A DNA stretch of 64,000 bases from the NCBI GenBank assembly GCA_014859095.1, contig JACUUV010000002.1, forward strand, positions 1 through 64,000, in the 5' to 3' direction. The translations under genes were made by a program, and so were the position numbers. The notes beneath the pieces were generated by a model. The model was not told the origin of the DNA. It was given only the letters and a program-made list of their open reading frames with translations, and ran no database searches. The DNA is from Clostridia bacterium (GTDB taxonomy: Bacteria; Bacillota; Clostridia; Peptostreptococcales; Acidaminobacteraceae). This document shows positions 46,104-57,639 of this stretch, piece after piece. Numbering within the stretch: the first letter of the stretch is position 1; every line of letters starts with the position of its first letter.

Positions 46104-46742
46104 TTATCTTTTAGCAAAAGTCAGCAAAATCCCAAGCACCAAAGACAACGCGGCCGCTACAAGCACTCTATATTCCGGTGGCAACAAAAATGTGACCGTG
46201 TGTGCCGGTATCCAAAAGAACGGAATCGTCTTTAAGACTACAAATCCAATAAATCCACTCCAGTCAATACGTTTCGCAACCTGTGCAACAGTCGGTTTCG
46301 CAATATTCTCTCCAAATTTAAGATCCAAGAATGTATCCGTAAACCTATGAAAAGCCATAAATGAAGGCGCAAAAGTCAAGTTCATAATCGCACTGATCAA
46401 CAATGCAGTTATGAAAGGACTATCCTTCCCAATCAAATACCCCTCTTGAATCGCATGGTTCACTCCGCCGGCAAAGACCTGGAATATCAAAGTGATGACC
46501 ATTCCGAGCACACCCCAGATCACAACACGCCAAATGAAACCAGGCGCTTTTTCCCAGTTGCCTTTTTTCAAACGCACAACAAGCATTTCACCCATAGTTG
46601 CAAGCAAAGCAAACTTCAGGAATCCACCGATATATGGATGAGCTGTTGTGGAAGACACGAAAATCTCATGTGTTGCAGGGTACACAACAAAAGCTATGAA
46701 GGCAAGTAAAATGCCTCCCCAAATAAAATCACCTTTTTTCAA
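46104..46742 (-). CDS. Membrane protein, possibly Mpv17/PMP22-like
   Basis: 212 residues with four or five hydrophobic segments (about 8-28, 40-55, 72-92, 110-130, 160-205). No signal peptide or catalytic motif is visible. The end FWIPAHTVTFLLPPEYRVLVAAALSLVLG (46110-46200), with its W-P-x-H-x-V-x-F-x-x-P-x-x-x-R-V pattern, resembles the C-terminal signature of Mpv17/PMP22 proteins, which are better known from eukaryotic organelles and poorly understood in bacteria. It lies 23 bases after the aldo/keto reductase gene. The family call is tentative. Confidence 0.5.
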   Translation of the reverse strand: MKKGDFIWGGILLAFIAFVVYPATHEIFVSSTTAHPYIGGFLKFALLATMGEMLVVRLKKGNWEKAPGFIWRVVIWGVLGMVITLIFQVFAGGVNHAIQEGYLIGKDSPFITALLISAIMNLTFAPSFMAFHRFTDTFLDLKFGENIAKPTVAQVAKRIDWSGFIGFVVLKTIPFFWIPAHTVTFLLPPEYRVLVAAALSLVLGILLTFAKR

Positions 46743-46765
46743 TTCTACACCTCTTCATCAAATGT

Positions 46766-47896
46766 TTATCCTTCAAATTCCAATGCAACTTCTTTTAGCA
46801 TTTGGATAATTTGAATTTTTTGTGGACATTGCGGTTCACAAAGACCACATTCTTTACAATTGCTGGCTTTTGCTTCAGCTGCGGTCGCATTGTATTGCTC
46901 TTTTATCGAATCTACCGCATTGAAGATGTGGGCTCGATTGTAAAGTGTGAACGATCGTGGGATTTCAACTCCGTGCGGACAAGGCATGCAATACTTGCAC
47001 TGTGTACACGGTACCTTTACTCTGGATTCGTAAGTAGCTCTTACGCGCTCAATTAGAGCAAGACCTTCGTCATCCAGTGACTCTGGTAACAAGCGATCCG
47101 CAATTTCAATGTTTTCTTTCAACTGTTCCATTGAGGACATGCCACTGAGTACGACTTTCACATTTTTAAAGTTCGCCACAAACTGAAGTGCCCATTCCAC
47201 GGGAGATTTATTGTCGGAGTGCGATGCCCATAACGCTTCCACATCTTCGGGTGGCGAAGCGAGCATTCCGCCTTTGAGCGGTTCCATTACGATTACCGGC
47301 AACCCTTTTGACTCGGCGTAGTTAAGACCTTCGAGTCCTGCTTGCTCATTTACATCCATATAATTGAACTGAATCATACATAAGTCCCAATCGTATCCAT
47401 CCACTATTTCTTTGAACTGATCAAGATTGTCATGAAACGAAAAACCGACATGCTTGATTTTTCCACTTGCTTTCGCCCGCTCAATCGCTTCAAAAACATT
47501 GATTTTCTTCATGTTTTCCCATCGTTCTTTTCCAAGTGCATGCATAAGGTAAATGTCAAGATGGTCTGTTTGCAGTTTTTCGAGCTGCTCGTCCAAGTAT
47601 TTGTCAAAATCTGCTTGTTCGTTGAGGAGCCAAGTGGGTGCTTTCGAGATCAAAATGACGCGTTCACGATATCCGTCTTTAAGCGCTTCTCCTAAAAAAG
47701 TCTCACTGTTTCCACCATGATAAGGATATGCCGTATCCACGTAATTGACACCATGATCGATAGCATACCTGATTATTTCAGCACCCTTTTTGTAATCAAT
47801 TTTATCAGAATCGCCTTCAACTATAGGCAATCTCATACAGCCAATGCCAAGTACCGAGGCATCCAAACCTGTTTTTCCAATAGTCCTATATTTCAT
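46766..47896 (-). CDS. Aldo/keto reductase with C-terminal 4Fe-4S domain
   Basis: 376 residues. The first 280 form an aldo/keto reductase barrel: YRTIGKTGLDASVLGIGCMR, YVDTAYPYHGGNSE with the catalytic Asp-Tyr, LISKAPTWLL with Lys, and the His in DIYLMHALG. The rest is ferredoxin-like, with CTQCKYCMPCPHGVEIP and CKECGLCEPQCPQKIQI able to hold Fe-S clusters. The family is frequent in anaerobes and its substrate is unknown. The C-terminus suggests electron exchange with ferredoxin, consistent with PFOR encoded nearby. Confidence 0.9.
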   Translation of the reverse strand: MKYRTIGKTGLDASVLGIGCMRLPIVEGDSDKIDYKKGAEIIRYAIDHGVNYVDTAYPYHGGNSETFLGEALKDGYRERVILISKAPTWLLNEQADFDKYLDEQLEKLQTDHLDIYLMHALGKERWENMKKINVFEAIERAKASGKIKHVGFSFHDNLDQFKEIVDGYDWDLCMIQFNYMDVNEQAGLEGLNYAESKGLPVIVMEPLKGGMLASPPEDVEALWASHSDNKSPVEWALQFVANFKNVKVVLSGMSSMEQLKENIEIADRLLPESLDDEGLALIERVRATYESRVKVPCTQCKYCMPCPHGVEIPRSFTLYNRAHIFNAVDSIKEQYNATAAEAKASNCKECGLCEPQCPQKIQIIQMLKEVALEFEG

Positions 47897-47973
47897 ATAC
47901 CCTCCACTGTTATTATTTCCACACTCGAAACATCACTAATATTTTACGTTATTTGAACGATCTAGTCAATTGA

Positions 47974-48357
47974 CTAACGAGTTTTCAGGAGGCTTGAATT
48001 AAGATCTTTATCTTCAATGATCCATGATTGGTTGAACTTGAATCGTATATCTTCAAGAATCTTCTCACCTTTTTCAATCGAAGACTCAACAGGTGAGTCA
48101 ATTGAATCTTTGGTTTTTACAAGCAGTTGAATTTCAGTACAGTATTCTGTTTTCTGGGTACATTGCATCAAATGGAACTCAAAGACCAAGTTCTGGTGAT
48201 CTGAATCATCAAATCTCCAAATGACCTGGTTGTCATTCACCTGATCAATATAGGCAGGAATATTTCCAGTCCAGTTCTGAATGCGCTGTTCAGAGCTGAG
48301 CATTCTTAGGGCATTGATCACATCGGTATTCAGACGCGTTTTTCTTCTTATGAACAT
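47974..48357 (-). CDS. Uncharacterised cytoplasmic protein, possibly SRPBCC-like
   Basis: 127 residues from ATG 48357, chosen because GGAGGAT precedes it; a longer frame would run back into the nifJ terminator. The protein is soluble and acidic, without signal peptide or membrane segment. The order of an RLNTDVINALRMLSSEQRIQNW helix, strand-rich middle (VIWRFDDSDHQNLVFEFHLM, EIQLLVKT) and a final long helix is reminiscent of the SRPBCC/START fold, but no clear motif was seen. It is probably cotranscribed weakly, if at all, with nifJ, whose terminator lies just upstream. Confidence 0.6.
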   Translation of the reverse strand: MFIRRKTRLNTDVINALRMLSSEQRIQNWTGNIPAYIDQVNDNQVIWRFDDSDHQNLVFEFHLMQCTQKTEYCTEIQLLVKTKDSIDSPVESSIEKGEKILEDIRFKFNQSWIIEDKDLNSSLLKTR

Positions 48358-48383
48358 ATCATCCTCCACTGGTTTCAGATAAA

Positions 48384-48432
48384 GAAAAGCCTGTTCCAAA
48401 GGCCGTTTTTCGACACTTCGGAACAGGCTTTC
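48384..48432 (-). terminator. nifJ terminator
   Basis: AAAGCCTGTTCC (48386-48397 complement) pairs with GGAACAGGCTTT over 12 bases around a 22-base loop, and TCTTTATC follows in the minus-strand RNA. It begins nine bases past the nifJ stop. Confidence 0.75.
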
Positions 48433-48441
48433 TATTAGATC

Positions 48442-51999
<3,558 letters not shown>

Positions 52000-52019
52000 T
52001 CAATGTTGATTACAAATAC

Positions 52020-52049
52020 AGTATAGTATACAATATACACAACTGTCAA
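52020..52049 (-). promoter_or_regulatory. nifJ promoter
   Basis: Minus-strand consensus TTGACA (52044-52049), 18-base spacer, TATACT (52020-52025). The spacer contains GTATA-TTG-TATAC, an inverted repeat like that at the mutase operon promoter. Confidence 0.7.
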
Positions 52050-52078
52050 TCGACTCGCATCACTATTCTTTTTACATG

Positions 52079-52096
52079 TTGTTAATTAATAAACAG
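52079..52096. promoter_or_regulatory. Rex-like redox operator candidate
   Basis: TTGTTAA-TTAA-TAAACAG differs from the Clostridial Rex consensus TTGTTAA-N4-TTAACAA in two positions. It lies about 30 bases upstream of the nifJ -35 box. Rex senses the NADH/NAD ratio and controls fermentation genes in Clostridia; that it acts here is inference. Confidence 0.35.
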
Positions 52097-52201
52097 TGTG
52101 TCGTCCCTACCAAAACCTTTCAGATTTATTATATAAGAGTTTTCTATCATTGTAAACCATTTAACGATTTCAGCACAACTGCATTATAACATATTTGTAT
52201 T

Positions 52202-52211
52202 TTGTATACAA
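52202..52211. repeat. Perfect palindrome upstream of fprA
   Basis: TTGTATACAA, a ten-base palindrome flanked by TGCATT (from 52181) and AATGCA (52210-52215) that are also complementary. The GT...AC form is common in GntR-type operators, but no regulator can be assigned. Confidence 0.35.
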
Positions 52212-52318
52212 TGCATTAGACTTTTCTGCTCTCTATAAATTTAAACTATAATTATCCGTTTTTTTATTTTATAATGGTATCAGAACGAATACCAATTTTG
52301 TACAAACGAGGTGAGAAA

Positions 52319-53524
52319 ATGAATTGCAGATTAAGCATTAAAGACAATGTCCATTGGATTGGTGTCAACGATAGGGAAACAACACTTTTTGAGAATTACT
52401 GGCCCCTCGAGAAAGGTGTTGCTTACAATTCCTATATTATCAATGATGAAAAAATTGCCATTATGGATACTGTCAAGTTCAATAAAACAACAGAGTACCT
52501 TGAAAAGATTAAAGAAATCATAGGTGATCGTCCTGTTGACTATTTGGTTGTCAACCATATGGAGCCGGACCATTCAGGTTCCATGCTCGCTCTGCTCGGC
52601 GCTTATCCGGATATGCAGATTGTCGGCAACAAAAAGACCTTTCCTTTTATTGAAGGCTTTTATGGCATCACCAAAAATTATCACATCATCGACGATGGCG
52701 ATACACTTGATCTCGGTGAACATAAGTTGAGATTTTATCTTACCCCTATGGTTCACTGGCCTGAAACCATGATGACATACGATGAAACGAGTAAAATACT
52801 ATTTTCAATGGATGCTTTTGGAGGATTTGGCGCCCTTGATGGCGGCATTTTCGACGATGAGATCAATTTTGAATTCTATGAAGACGAAACTCGCCGTTAC
52901 TATTCCAATATAGTCGCCAAATACAGCCCCATGGTTCAAAGAAGCCTAAAAAAGCTAAGCGGTCTGGATATTCAAATGATCGCACCGACCCATGGTCCCG
53001 TATGGCGAACCAATCCAGGAAAAATAATTGAACTTTATGACAAATGGTCCAGATTTGAAGCCGAAAAAGGGATTGTCATCGTATATGGTTCCATGTATGG
53101 CAACACAGCAAAAATGGCGGATTATCTCGCCAGAATCGCTGCAGAAAACGGAATCAAGAATGTCAAGGTTTTCGATGCATCGAAAACACACAGCTCGTAT
53201 ATACTCAGTGAGATTTGGAAGTACAAAGCTGTGATCATAGGTTCTTGTGCTTATAACACAAAAGTATTCTCATCCGTTGAGACAGTACTTGCCAAACTTG
53301 GCAATTCGGGCCTTAAGGATAGATTCATTTCCGTCTTTGGGAACAAATCCTGGTCTGGCGGTGGTGTTTCAGGGATTGAAAAGTTTGTCGAAGAAATTGG
53401 CTGGGAGAAAGTTGGCCCCTCAATCGAAGCGACTTTTTCTCCCAAAGATGAGGAGTTTTTAGCCATGAATGCCATGGCAAAGGAAATCGCTGGCAAACTC
53501 AATAAAATTTATGGAATGGATTGA
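52319..53524 (+). CDS. fprA: A-type flavoprotein (flavodiiron protein)
   Basis: Reduces oxygen to water or nitric oxide to nitrous oxide, protecting anaerobes. From ATG 52319 it has 401 residues; GAGGTG precedes this start and MNCRLSIKDNVHWIGV is the family beginning. The metallo-beta-lactamase-like diiron domain has the ligands in NHMEPDHSG (HxExDH), HWPETM, MDAFGGFG and THGPVWR. The C-terminal flavodoxin domain binds FMN through VIVYGSMYGNTAKMADYL. It is divergent from nifJ, which makes the ferredoxin electrons such proteins usually draw on via a rubredoxin. Confidence 0.95.
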   Translation: MNCRLSIKDNVHWIGVNDRETTLFENYWPLEKGVAYNSYIINDEKIAIMDTVKFNKTTEYLEKIKEIIGDRPVDYLVVNHMEPDHSGSMLALLGAYPDMQIVGNKKTFPFIEGFYGITKNYHIIDDGDTLDLGEHKLRFYLTPMVHWPETMMTYDETSKILFSMDAFGGFGALDGGIFDDEINFEFYEDETRRYYSNIVAKYSPMVQRSLKKLSGLDIQMIAPTHGPVWRTNPGKIIELYDKWSRFEAEKGIVIVYGSMYGNTAKMADYLARIAAENGIKNVKVFDASKTHSSYILSEIWKYKAVIIGSCAYNTKVFSSVETVLAKLGNSGLKDRFISVFGNKSWSGGGVSGIEKFVEEIGWEKVGPSIEATFSPKDEEFLAMNAMAKEIAGKLNKIYGMD

Positions 53525-53529
53525 TTAAA

Positions 53530-53569
53530 AAATCCCCACTCGGTTCACATTGGAACCAAGTGGGGATTT
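53530..53569. terminator. Bidirectional terminator between fprA and the CoA-transferase gene
   Basis: AAATCCCCACT pairs with AGTGGGGATTT (53530-53540, 53559-53569), with an inner GGTTC/GAACC stem. A and T runs on both sides suit the two converging genes. Confidence 0.85.
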
Positions 53570-53585
53570 CTCTAAGTAAGAAAGT

Positions 53586-54905
53586 TTACCAAATCATCAT
53601 TTTTTCTGCCTCCGACTCGAGCATTGCCCTAAATTTCGGATGGGCGATGGCAATCAACCGTTTCACTCGCTCTCTCACAGGAGTTCCTCTAAGTGCGGCA
53701 ACGCCATATTCGGTCACTACAAAATCCACATCATTTCTGGATAAACTGACAATGGCACCGGGACTGAGCATTGGCACTATTTTAGATTTTTCTTCCAATA
53801 CACCTGTAAATTTATTCTTGATTTGTGTCGTTGAGTAAAGAGCTATGAAAGATTTCCCGTTTTTAGCATTCTGGGCACCGATAGCTGTGTCCGCCTGACC
53901 ACCAGTACCACTGATTTGTCTTACCCCTACGGATTCAGAGCAGCACTGTCCAGTCAGATCGATTTCAATGGAGGTGTTGATGGACACCATATTGTCATTT
54001 TGTCCAATCACATAAGGATCATTCACATATGTGCCTCTTAGAATATTGACCCCCGGATTGTCATCGATGAAGTCATATAGCTTTTTCGAACCCAGTGCAA
54101 ATGCGGCAATCAATTTGCCTTTATGCAGAGTCTTCCTGCTGTTGTCGATTGCTCCTGACTCATAAAGGTCCACCATTCCATCTGTGAGCATTTCCGTATG
54201 GATTCCAAGATTCTTCTTTGTGGTCAACGCCATGGCGACCGCATTTGGAATCCCACCAATTCCAAGTTGAATTGTTGCTCCGTCTTCTATAAGGTCAGCA
54301 ATGTATGTTCCTATAACCTTATCTTTTTCATTGGGTGTTCCATTGGCAAGTTCAGGAAGTTCATAATCCGTCTCCACAAAATAGTCCACCTGTGAGATAT
54401 GGACCAATGTATCTCCAAATGATCTCGGGACATTGGGGTTTACTTCAAGAACAACAAGATCCGCGATTTCCACCATGTCTTTCTCATAGACGGCACTTGT
54501 CCCGAGCGAGACATATCCGTGATGGTCAACAGGCGAACAATTTCCAAAATAGATGTTTGGCTTCTTATAGGAGACTCTTTTGGTGGATGCGAAGTGAAGG
54601 TGATTCGGAATGAAAGTGATGTTCTTGTTTACATGAAGTTTTCTCATCATCCCACTGTAAAACCAACCTTCCATAAGAAAGGATCCCATGTGGGCAGGAT
54701 TGGTGAAAAACTCGTATTCTCCCATTGGCAAACAATTGATCACATGGATGTCATCCAACCTGTAAGAATCATGGTGTATATTTTCAAGAATGGAACGCGG
54801 TTCGGAAGCTCCGAGTCCGACTACAATATGATCTCCGGATTTTATCAGGGCAATGGCATCTTCCTCCCGTATTCTCTTTTTCTGATAAATCGTCTTATCG
54901 AACAT
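53586..54905 (-). CDS. CoA-transferase / acetyl-CoA hydrolase family (4-hydroxybutyrate CoA-transferase-like)
   Basis: Moves CoA between acyl-CoAs and carboxylic acids. 439 residues from ATG 54905, with AAGGAGG upstream; a TTG one codon earlier is possible. Family segments: VVGLGASEPRSILENI, LGIGGIPNAVAMAL, GIHTEMLTDGMVDLYESG with Glu238, which falls at the number of the catalytic Glu238 reported for the Clostridium aminobutyricum enzyme, and SESVGVRQISGTGGQADT. In butyryl-CoA:acetate transferases the last motif usually reads GGQLDF, so the substrate may differ. It overlaps the ketoacyl-synthase-like gene by 11 bases and shares its sigma-54 promoter. Confidence 0.88.
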   Translation of the reverse strand: MFDKTIYQKKRIREEDAIALIKSGDHIVVGLGASEPRSILENIHHDSYRLDDIHVINCLPMGEYEFFTNPAHMGSFLMEGWFYSGMMRKLHVNKNITFIPNHLHFASTKRVSYKKPNIYFGNCSPVDHHGYVSLGTSAVYEKDMVEIADLVVLEVNPNVPRSFGDTLVHISQVDYFVETDYELPELANGTPNEKDKVIGTYIADLIEDGATIQLGIGGIPNAVAMALTTKKNLGIHTEMLTDGMVDLYESGAIDNSRKTLHKGKLIAAFALGSKKLYDFIDDNPGVNILRGTYVNDPYVIGQNDNMVSINTSIEIDLTGQCCSESVGVRQISGTGGQADTAIGAQNAKNGKSFIALYSTTQIKNKFTGVLEEKSKIVPMLSPGAIVSLSRNDVDFVVTEYGVAALRGTPVRERVKRLIAIAHPKFRAMLESEAEKMMIW

Positions 54906-55938
54906 CAACTGCTCCTCCTTCTCCCCATCTGATCACATTAGCTGCCCAGGCATAACCGATTCCAGCTGCGATCATGGATATTATCGAGCCTTCTTTAACT
55001 TTTCCCTCTTTTAGTGCAAGATGAAGCGACAAAATCTGATCCACTTGGCCAATATGTCCATATTCGCTGAGGTAAATGGATTGACTCTCGCTCAGTCCAA
55101 GCAGATCAAGCATGTGAAGATGCATCGAATATTTGAAGTGCAGAACTGCCAAGTAGTCAAGCTCCTCTTTTTGAACGCCCGATTTTTCAAAAGCTTTGTT
55201 GATGCAATGCATCCAATTCTCCATGGACACTTCTCCCAGCCTATTTTTCATGTGCTCCGGATTCATGAGTTTCAGAGATTTGTAAGCCGAATCCAAATTG
55301 TCTTTATTGATGAGATTCACTGTTCCGCCTATTTCAACGCCCACATCTCTTGCCATGCTCCCATCTGAAATGATATGAGTTTCAAGAAGCAGATTTTTTT
55401 CGTATCCTGCTTTCAAAATGATGGCACCACCCCCGGCTCCTAGATTGAACATCATGCTCATGTTTTTATCGGAATAATCTACTAAATCACCATTCCTATA
55501 ACCTCCACAGATCATAATTGTATCAATGGTTTCATCCGATACCAACATATCCTTGGCAATTTTCATTGCGGAAACGGTTGTACAACACCTGTTTTGAATA
55601 TCGATTCCCCAAGCATTCTTGGCTCCAATTCTATCTTGGATGTAGATGGCCGAGGTCGTAAGCGGATATTCTTTCCACTCTTCACCCATACATAGAATTA
55701 CATCTATATCCATCGGGTCGACTCCGGTGTTCTTCAAACAATCCATTGCAGCTTTCACTCCCATTTCCTGAGTACCATCCCCAGGTCCGGGAATCGGTTT
55801 CTTCGTGAATCCCAGTTTATCTATGATTGCCTGTTCCGCCCATATGCCGTGGGTGGCCTCAGAAATTTCTTTCGCACTGATTGTTCCACTGGGTATATAA
55901 ATTCCGGTACCTACTATGCCAACAGGCCTTTTACTCAT
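54895..55938 (-). CDS. Ketoacyl synthase III / HMG-CoA synthase-like condensing enzyme
   Basis: 347 residues of the thiolase superfamily. The start at 55938 follows AAGGAGG and gives MSKRPVGIVGTGIYIPSG. The nucleophile is Cys118 in GIDIQNRCCTTVSA. His267 (LAVLHFKY) matches the FabH histidine. The third residue, Asn in FabH (GN), is His295 (EYGHIGQVDQ). KPIPGPGDGTQEMGVKAA recalls archaeal HMG-CoA synthases. No acyl-carrier or fatty-acid gene is nearby; its partner is a CoA-transferase, so a CoA-thioester condensation or cleavage is likelier than fatty-acid initiation. The substrate is unknown. A sigma-54 promoter lies 38 bases upstream. Confidence 0.82.
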   Translation of the reverse strand: MSKRPVGIVGTGIYIPSGTISAKEISEATHGIWAEQAIIDKLGFTKKPIPGPGDGTQEMGVKAAMDCLKNTGVDPMDIDVILCMGEEWKEYPLTTSAIYIQDRIGAKNAWGIDIQNRCCTTVSAMKIAKDMLVSDETIDTIMICGGYRNGDLVDYSDKNMSMMFNLGAGGGAIILKAGYEKNLLLETHIISDGSMARDVGVEIGGTVNLINKDNLDSAYKSLKLMNPEHMKNRLGEVSMENWMHCINKAFEKSGVQKEELDYLAVLHFKYSMHLHMLDLLGLSESQSIYLSEYGHIGQVDQILSLHLALKEGKVKEGSIISMIAAGIGYAWAANVIRWGEGGAVDVR

Positions 55939-55975
55939 GTAAACCTCCTTGTGATTTGCGTATGCAATTGATAAT

Positions 55976-55991
55976 TGCAAAAGGCATGCCA
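55976..55991 (-). promoter_or_regulatory. Sigma-54 promoter of the condensing enzyme/CoA-transferase operon
   Basis: Minus-strand TGGCAT-GCCTT-TTGCA. The invariant GG (-24) and GC (-12) are ten bases apart as required for sigma-54. Predicted start near 55965, with the ribosome site about 20 bases further. A TGCAATT-GAT-AATTGCA inverted repeat (55963-55979) overlaps the -12 box. The activator gene lies directly upstream. Confidence 0.8.
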
Positions 55992-56077
55992 AAGGATTAT
56001 GCATATTAAATGACGATAGTTGTTCCCGATTTATCTTTTTATGTATGAATTACTGTACAAATTTACGACAGTGTTCA

Positions 56078-56096
56078 ATTTGTGTACAACACAAAT
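56078..56096. promoter_or_regulatory. Candidate enhancer site for the sigma-54 activator
   Basis: ATTTGTGT-ACA-ACACAAAT, a perfect 8-3-8 inverted repeat about 90 bases upstream of the -24 box, the usual place for an activator site. A second TGTACAA half-site lies 29 bases nearer (56054-56060), within an ACTGT...ACAGT pair (56052-56072). Confidence 0.5.
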
Positions 56097-56102
56097 AAAA
56101 GA

Positions 56103-56136
56103 AACACACATCAATCTGTTTGGTTGATAGTGTGTT
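56103..56136 (-). terminator. Terminator of the sigma-54 activator gene
   Basis: AACACACTATCAA pairs with TTGATGTGTGTT with one bulged base and a nine-base loop; TCTTTTATTTG follows in the minus-strand RNA. It separates the activator transcript from the enzyme operon. Confidence 0.65.
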
Positions 56137-56145
56137 CCTCATAAT

Positions 56146-57573
56146 TTATTGGGGCAGATCCATATGATATTTTTCGATTTTCTCATAGAGACTGGTTCTA
56201 CTGATTCCCAGAATTTTGGCCGCTTTTAGTTTATTGTAATTTACTGCTTTGAGACATCTTAGTATTGTCGTTTTCTCTATATCTTCGACCGCTTCCCTCA
56301 ATGAGATGAAGTTGGCGGGTTCCTGCTTTTCAAGTTCAAGATGATTGGGCTTATGGGCTATGACATATGCGGGGAGGTGATGTATTTCAATGGTTTCCTG
56401 GTCAGTGAGATTAATGGCCCTTTCTATGACGTTTTCGAGCTCCCTGATATTCCCTGGCCAATTGTATGATTTCAGACTCTCAAGTGCATCCACTGTGATA
56501 TTGCTGACGAATCTTCCAAGCGAATTTGAAAGCTTGTCCATCAATTTCAGTGTCAATATCTCAATATCATCTTTCCTCGCTCTAAGCGGGGGCACTTCGA
56601 CATTGATGACATTGAGTCTATAGTAGAGATCTTCTCTGAACATATTTTCCTTGATTCTTTGCTGTAATTCCCTGTTGGTTGCTGCAATAATCCGACAATC
56701 CACCGGAATAGTCTTATTCCCGCCAATCCGTTCAATTTCCTTTTCTTGAAGCACTCTAAGAATTTTAACCTGCATATCCAGCGGCATATCCCCAATTTCA
56801 TCCAAGAATATTGTGCCCCCCGATGCCAGTTCGAATTTTCCTATTTTACCTTGTTTCTTTGCGCCGGTAAATGCGCCTTCCTCATAGCCGAACAACTCGG
56901 ATTCAAGTAGATCTTTTGGAATCGCAGCACAATTTATTTTTACAAAAGGACCATCAGCACGCCTTGAATCATTGTGTATAGCATGAGCAAACAACTCTTT
57001 GCCAGTCCCACTCTCTCCAACAATCAGAACGTTTGAGTCCGTTTTTGCAGATTTTGCAGCCATACTTTTCACGCTTTGCATCACCAAGGAATTTCCGACT
57101 ATTGTTTTCCAATTGTATTTTGCACCGCGCATATTTTTAAGTTCTTCTTGATATACCGACAATTTGCCTTCAAGTAATTTATTCTTCTCTAACACTTCCT
57201 GGAGTTGTTTGATGTCATCAAACACAACCATCCCAAACCCGTAAACCACTTCACCGTCATCATCAAGCACAGGAATTCTATGTACAATGGCCGTATGACC
57301 GTTTGAAAATTTGTGCTTATATGCAATTTCCGGTTTTTTATTTTTAATGACATAAGGAAATCTGGTGTTGGGATCGACATCAGAGACCTTTTTTCCGATC
57401 AACTCGTCACGGGGATGTTCCAAATACTTAGCAAACGCCTCATTGATCATCACGATTTCCGTATCTTTGTTCACCATTATAAATGGCACTGAAATCGGAT
57501 CGAAAATCTGATGCAAACGCGTCATAAATGACGAATCCATAAAACCATCTTTTTTGCCGGCATAAGTACTCAT
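56146..57573 (-). CDS. Sigma-54-dependent activator with PAS, AAA+ and Fis-type HTH domains
   Basis: 475 residues, RocR/AcoR-like layout. A PAS sensor (about 20-120: [21 protein letters not shown]) is linked by a coiled coil to the AAA+ domain with Walker A GESGTGKE (186-193), the sigma-54 contact loop GAFTGA (233-238), Walker B in [17 protein letters not shown] and LRALEN-like [12 protein letters not shown]. The Fis-type helix-turn-helix is [20 protein letters not shown] at the C-terminus. There is no response-regulator receiver, so it probably senses a small metabolite or redox state through PAS. It lies between arcC and the enzyme pair, and both it and that pair have sigma-54 promoters. 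A role in arginine catabolism like RocR is possible but no sigma-54 site precedes arcA. Confidence 0.93.
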   Translation of the reverse strand: MSTYAGKKDGFMDSSFMTRLHQIFDPISVPFIMVNKDTEIVMINEAFAKYLEHPRDELIGKKVSDVDPNTRFPYVIKNKKPEIAYKHKFSNGHTAIVHRIPVLDDDGEVVYGFGMVVFDDIKQLQEVLEKNKLLEGKLSVYQEELKNMRGAKYNWKTIVGNSLVMQSVKSMAAKSAKTDSNVLIVGESGTGKELFAHAIHNDSRRADGPFVKINCAAIPKDLLESELFGYEEGAFTGAKKQGKIGKFELASGGTIFLDEIGDMPLDMQVKILRVLQEKEIERIGGNKTIPVDCRIIAATNRELQQRIKENMFREDLYYRLNVINVEVPPLRARKDDIEILTLKLMDKLSNSLGRFVSNITVDALESLKSYNWPGNIRELENVIERAINLTDQETIEIHHLPAYVIAHKPNHLELEKQEPANFISLREAVEDIEKTTILRCLKAVNYNKLKAAKILGISRTSLYEKIEKYHMDLPQ

Positions 57574-57623
57574 TTTGTCACACCCCTTGTTTTCTACTTT
57601 GATTATTTATATTATATAACGAT

Positions 57624-57639
57624 TGCAACTTTCATGCCA
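57624..57639 (-). promoter_or_regulatory. Sigma-54 promoter of the activator gene
   Basis: Minus-strand TGGCAT-GAAAG-TTGCA, with GG and GC ten bases apart. It equals the downstream sigma-54 promoter in all eleven conserved positions. It sits just after the arcC terminator and 50 bases before the activator start. An overlapping TATAAT at about 57612-57617 could allow basal sigma-A transcription. Confidence 0.75.

Noticed and set aside
48358-48399. N-terminal extension of the unknown protein behind nifJ
   Set aside because: It reads into the nifJ terminator and lacks a ribosome site, whereas GGAGGAT precedes the internal ATG.
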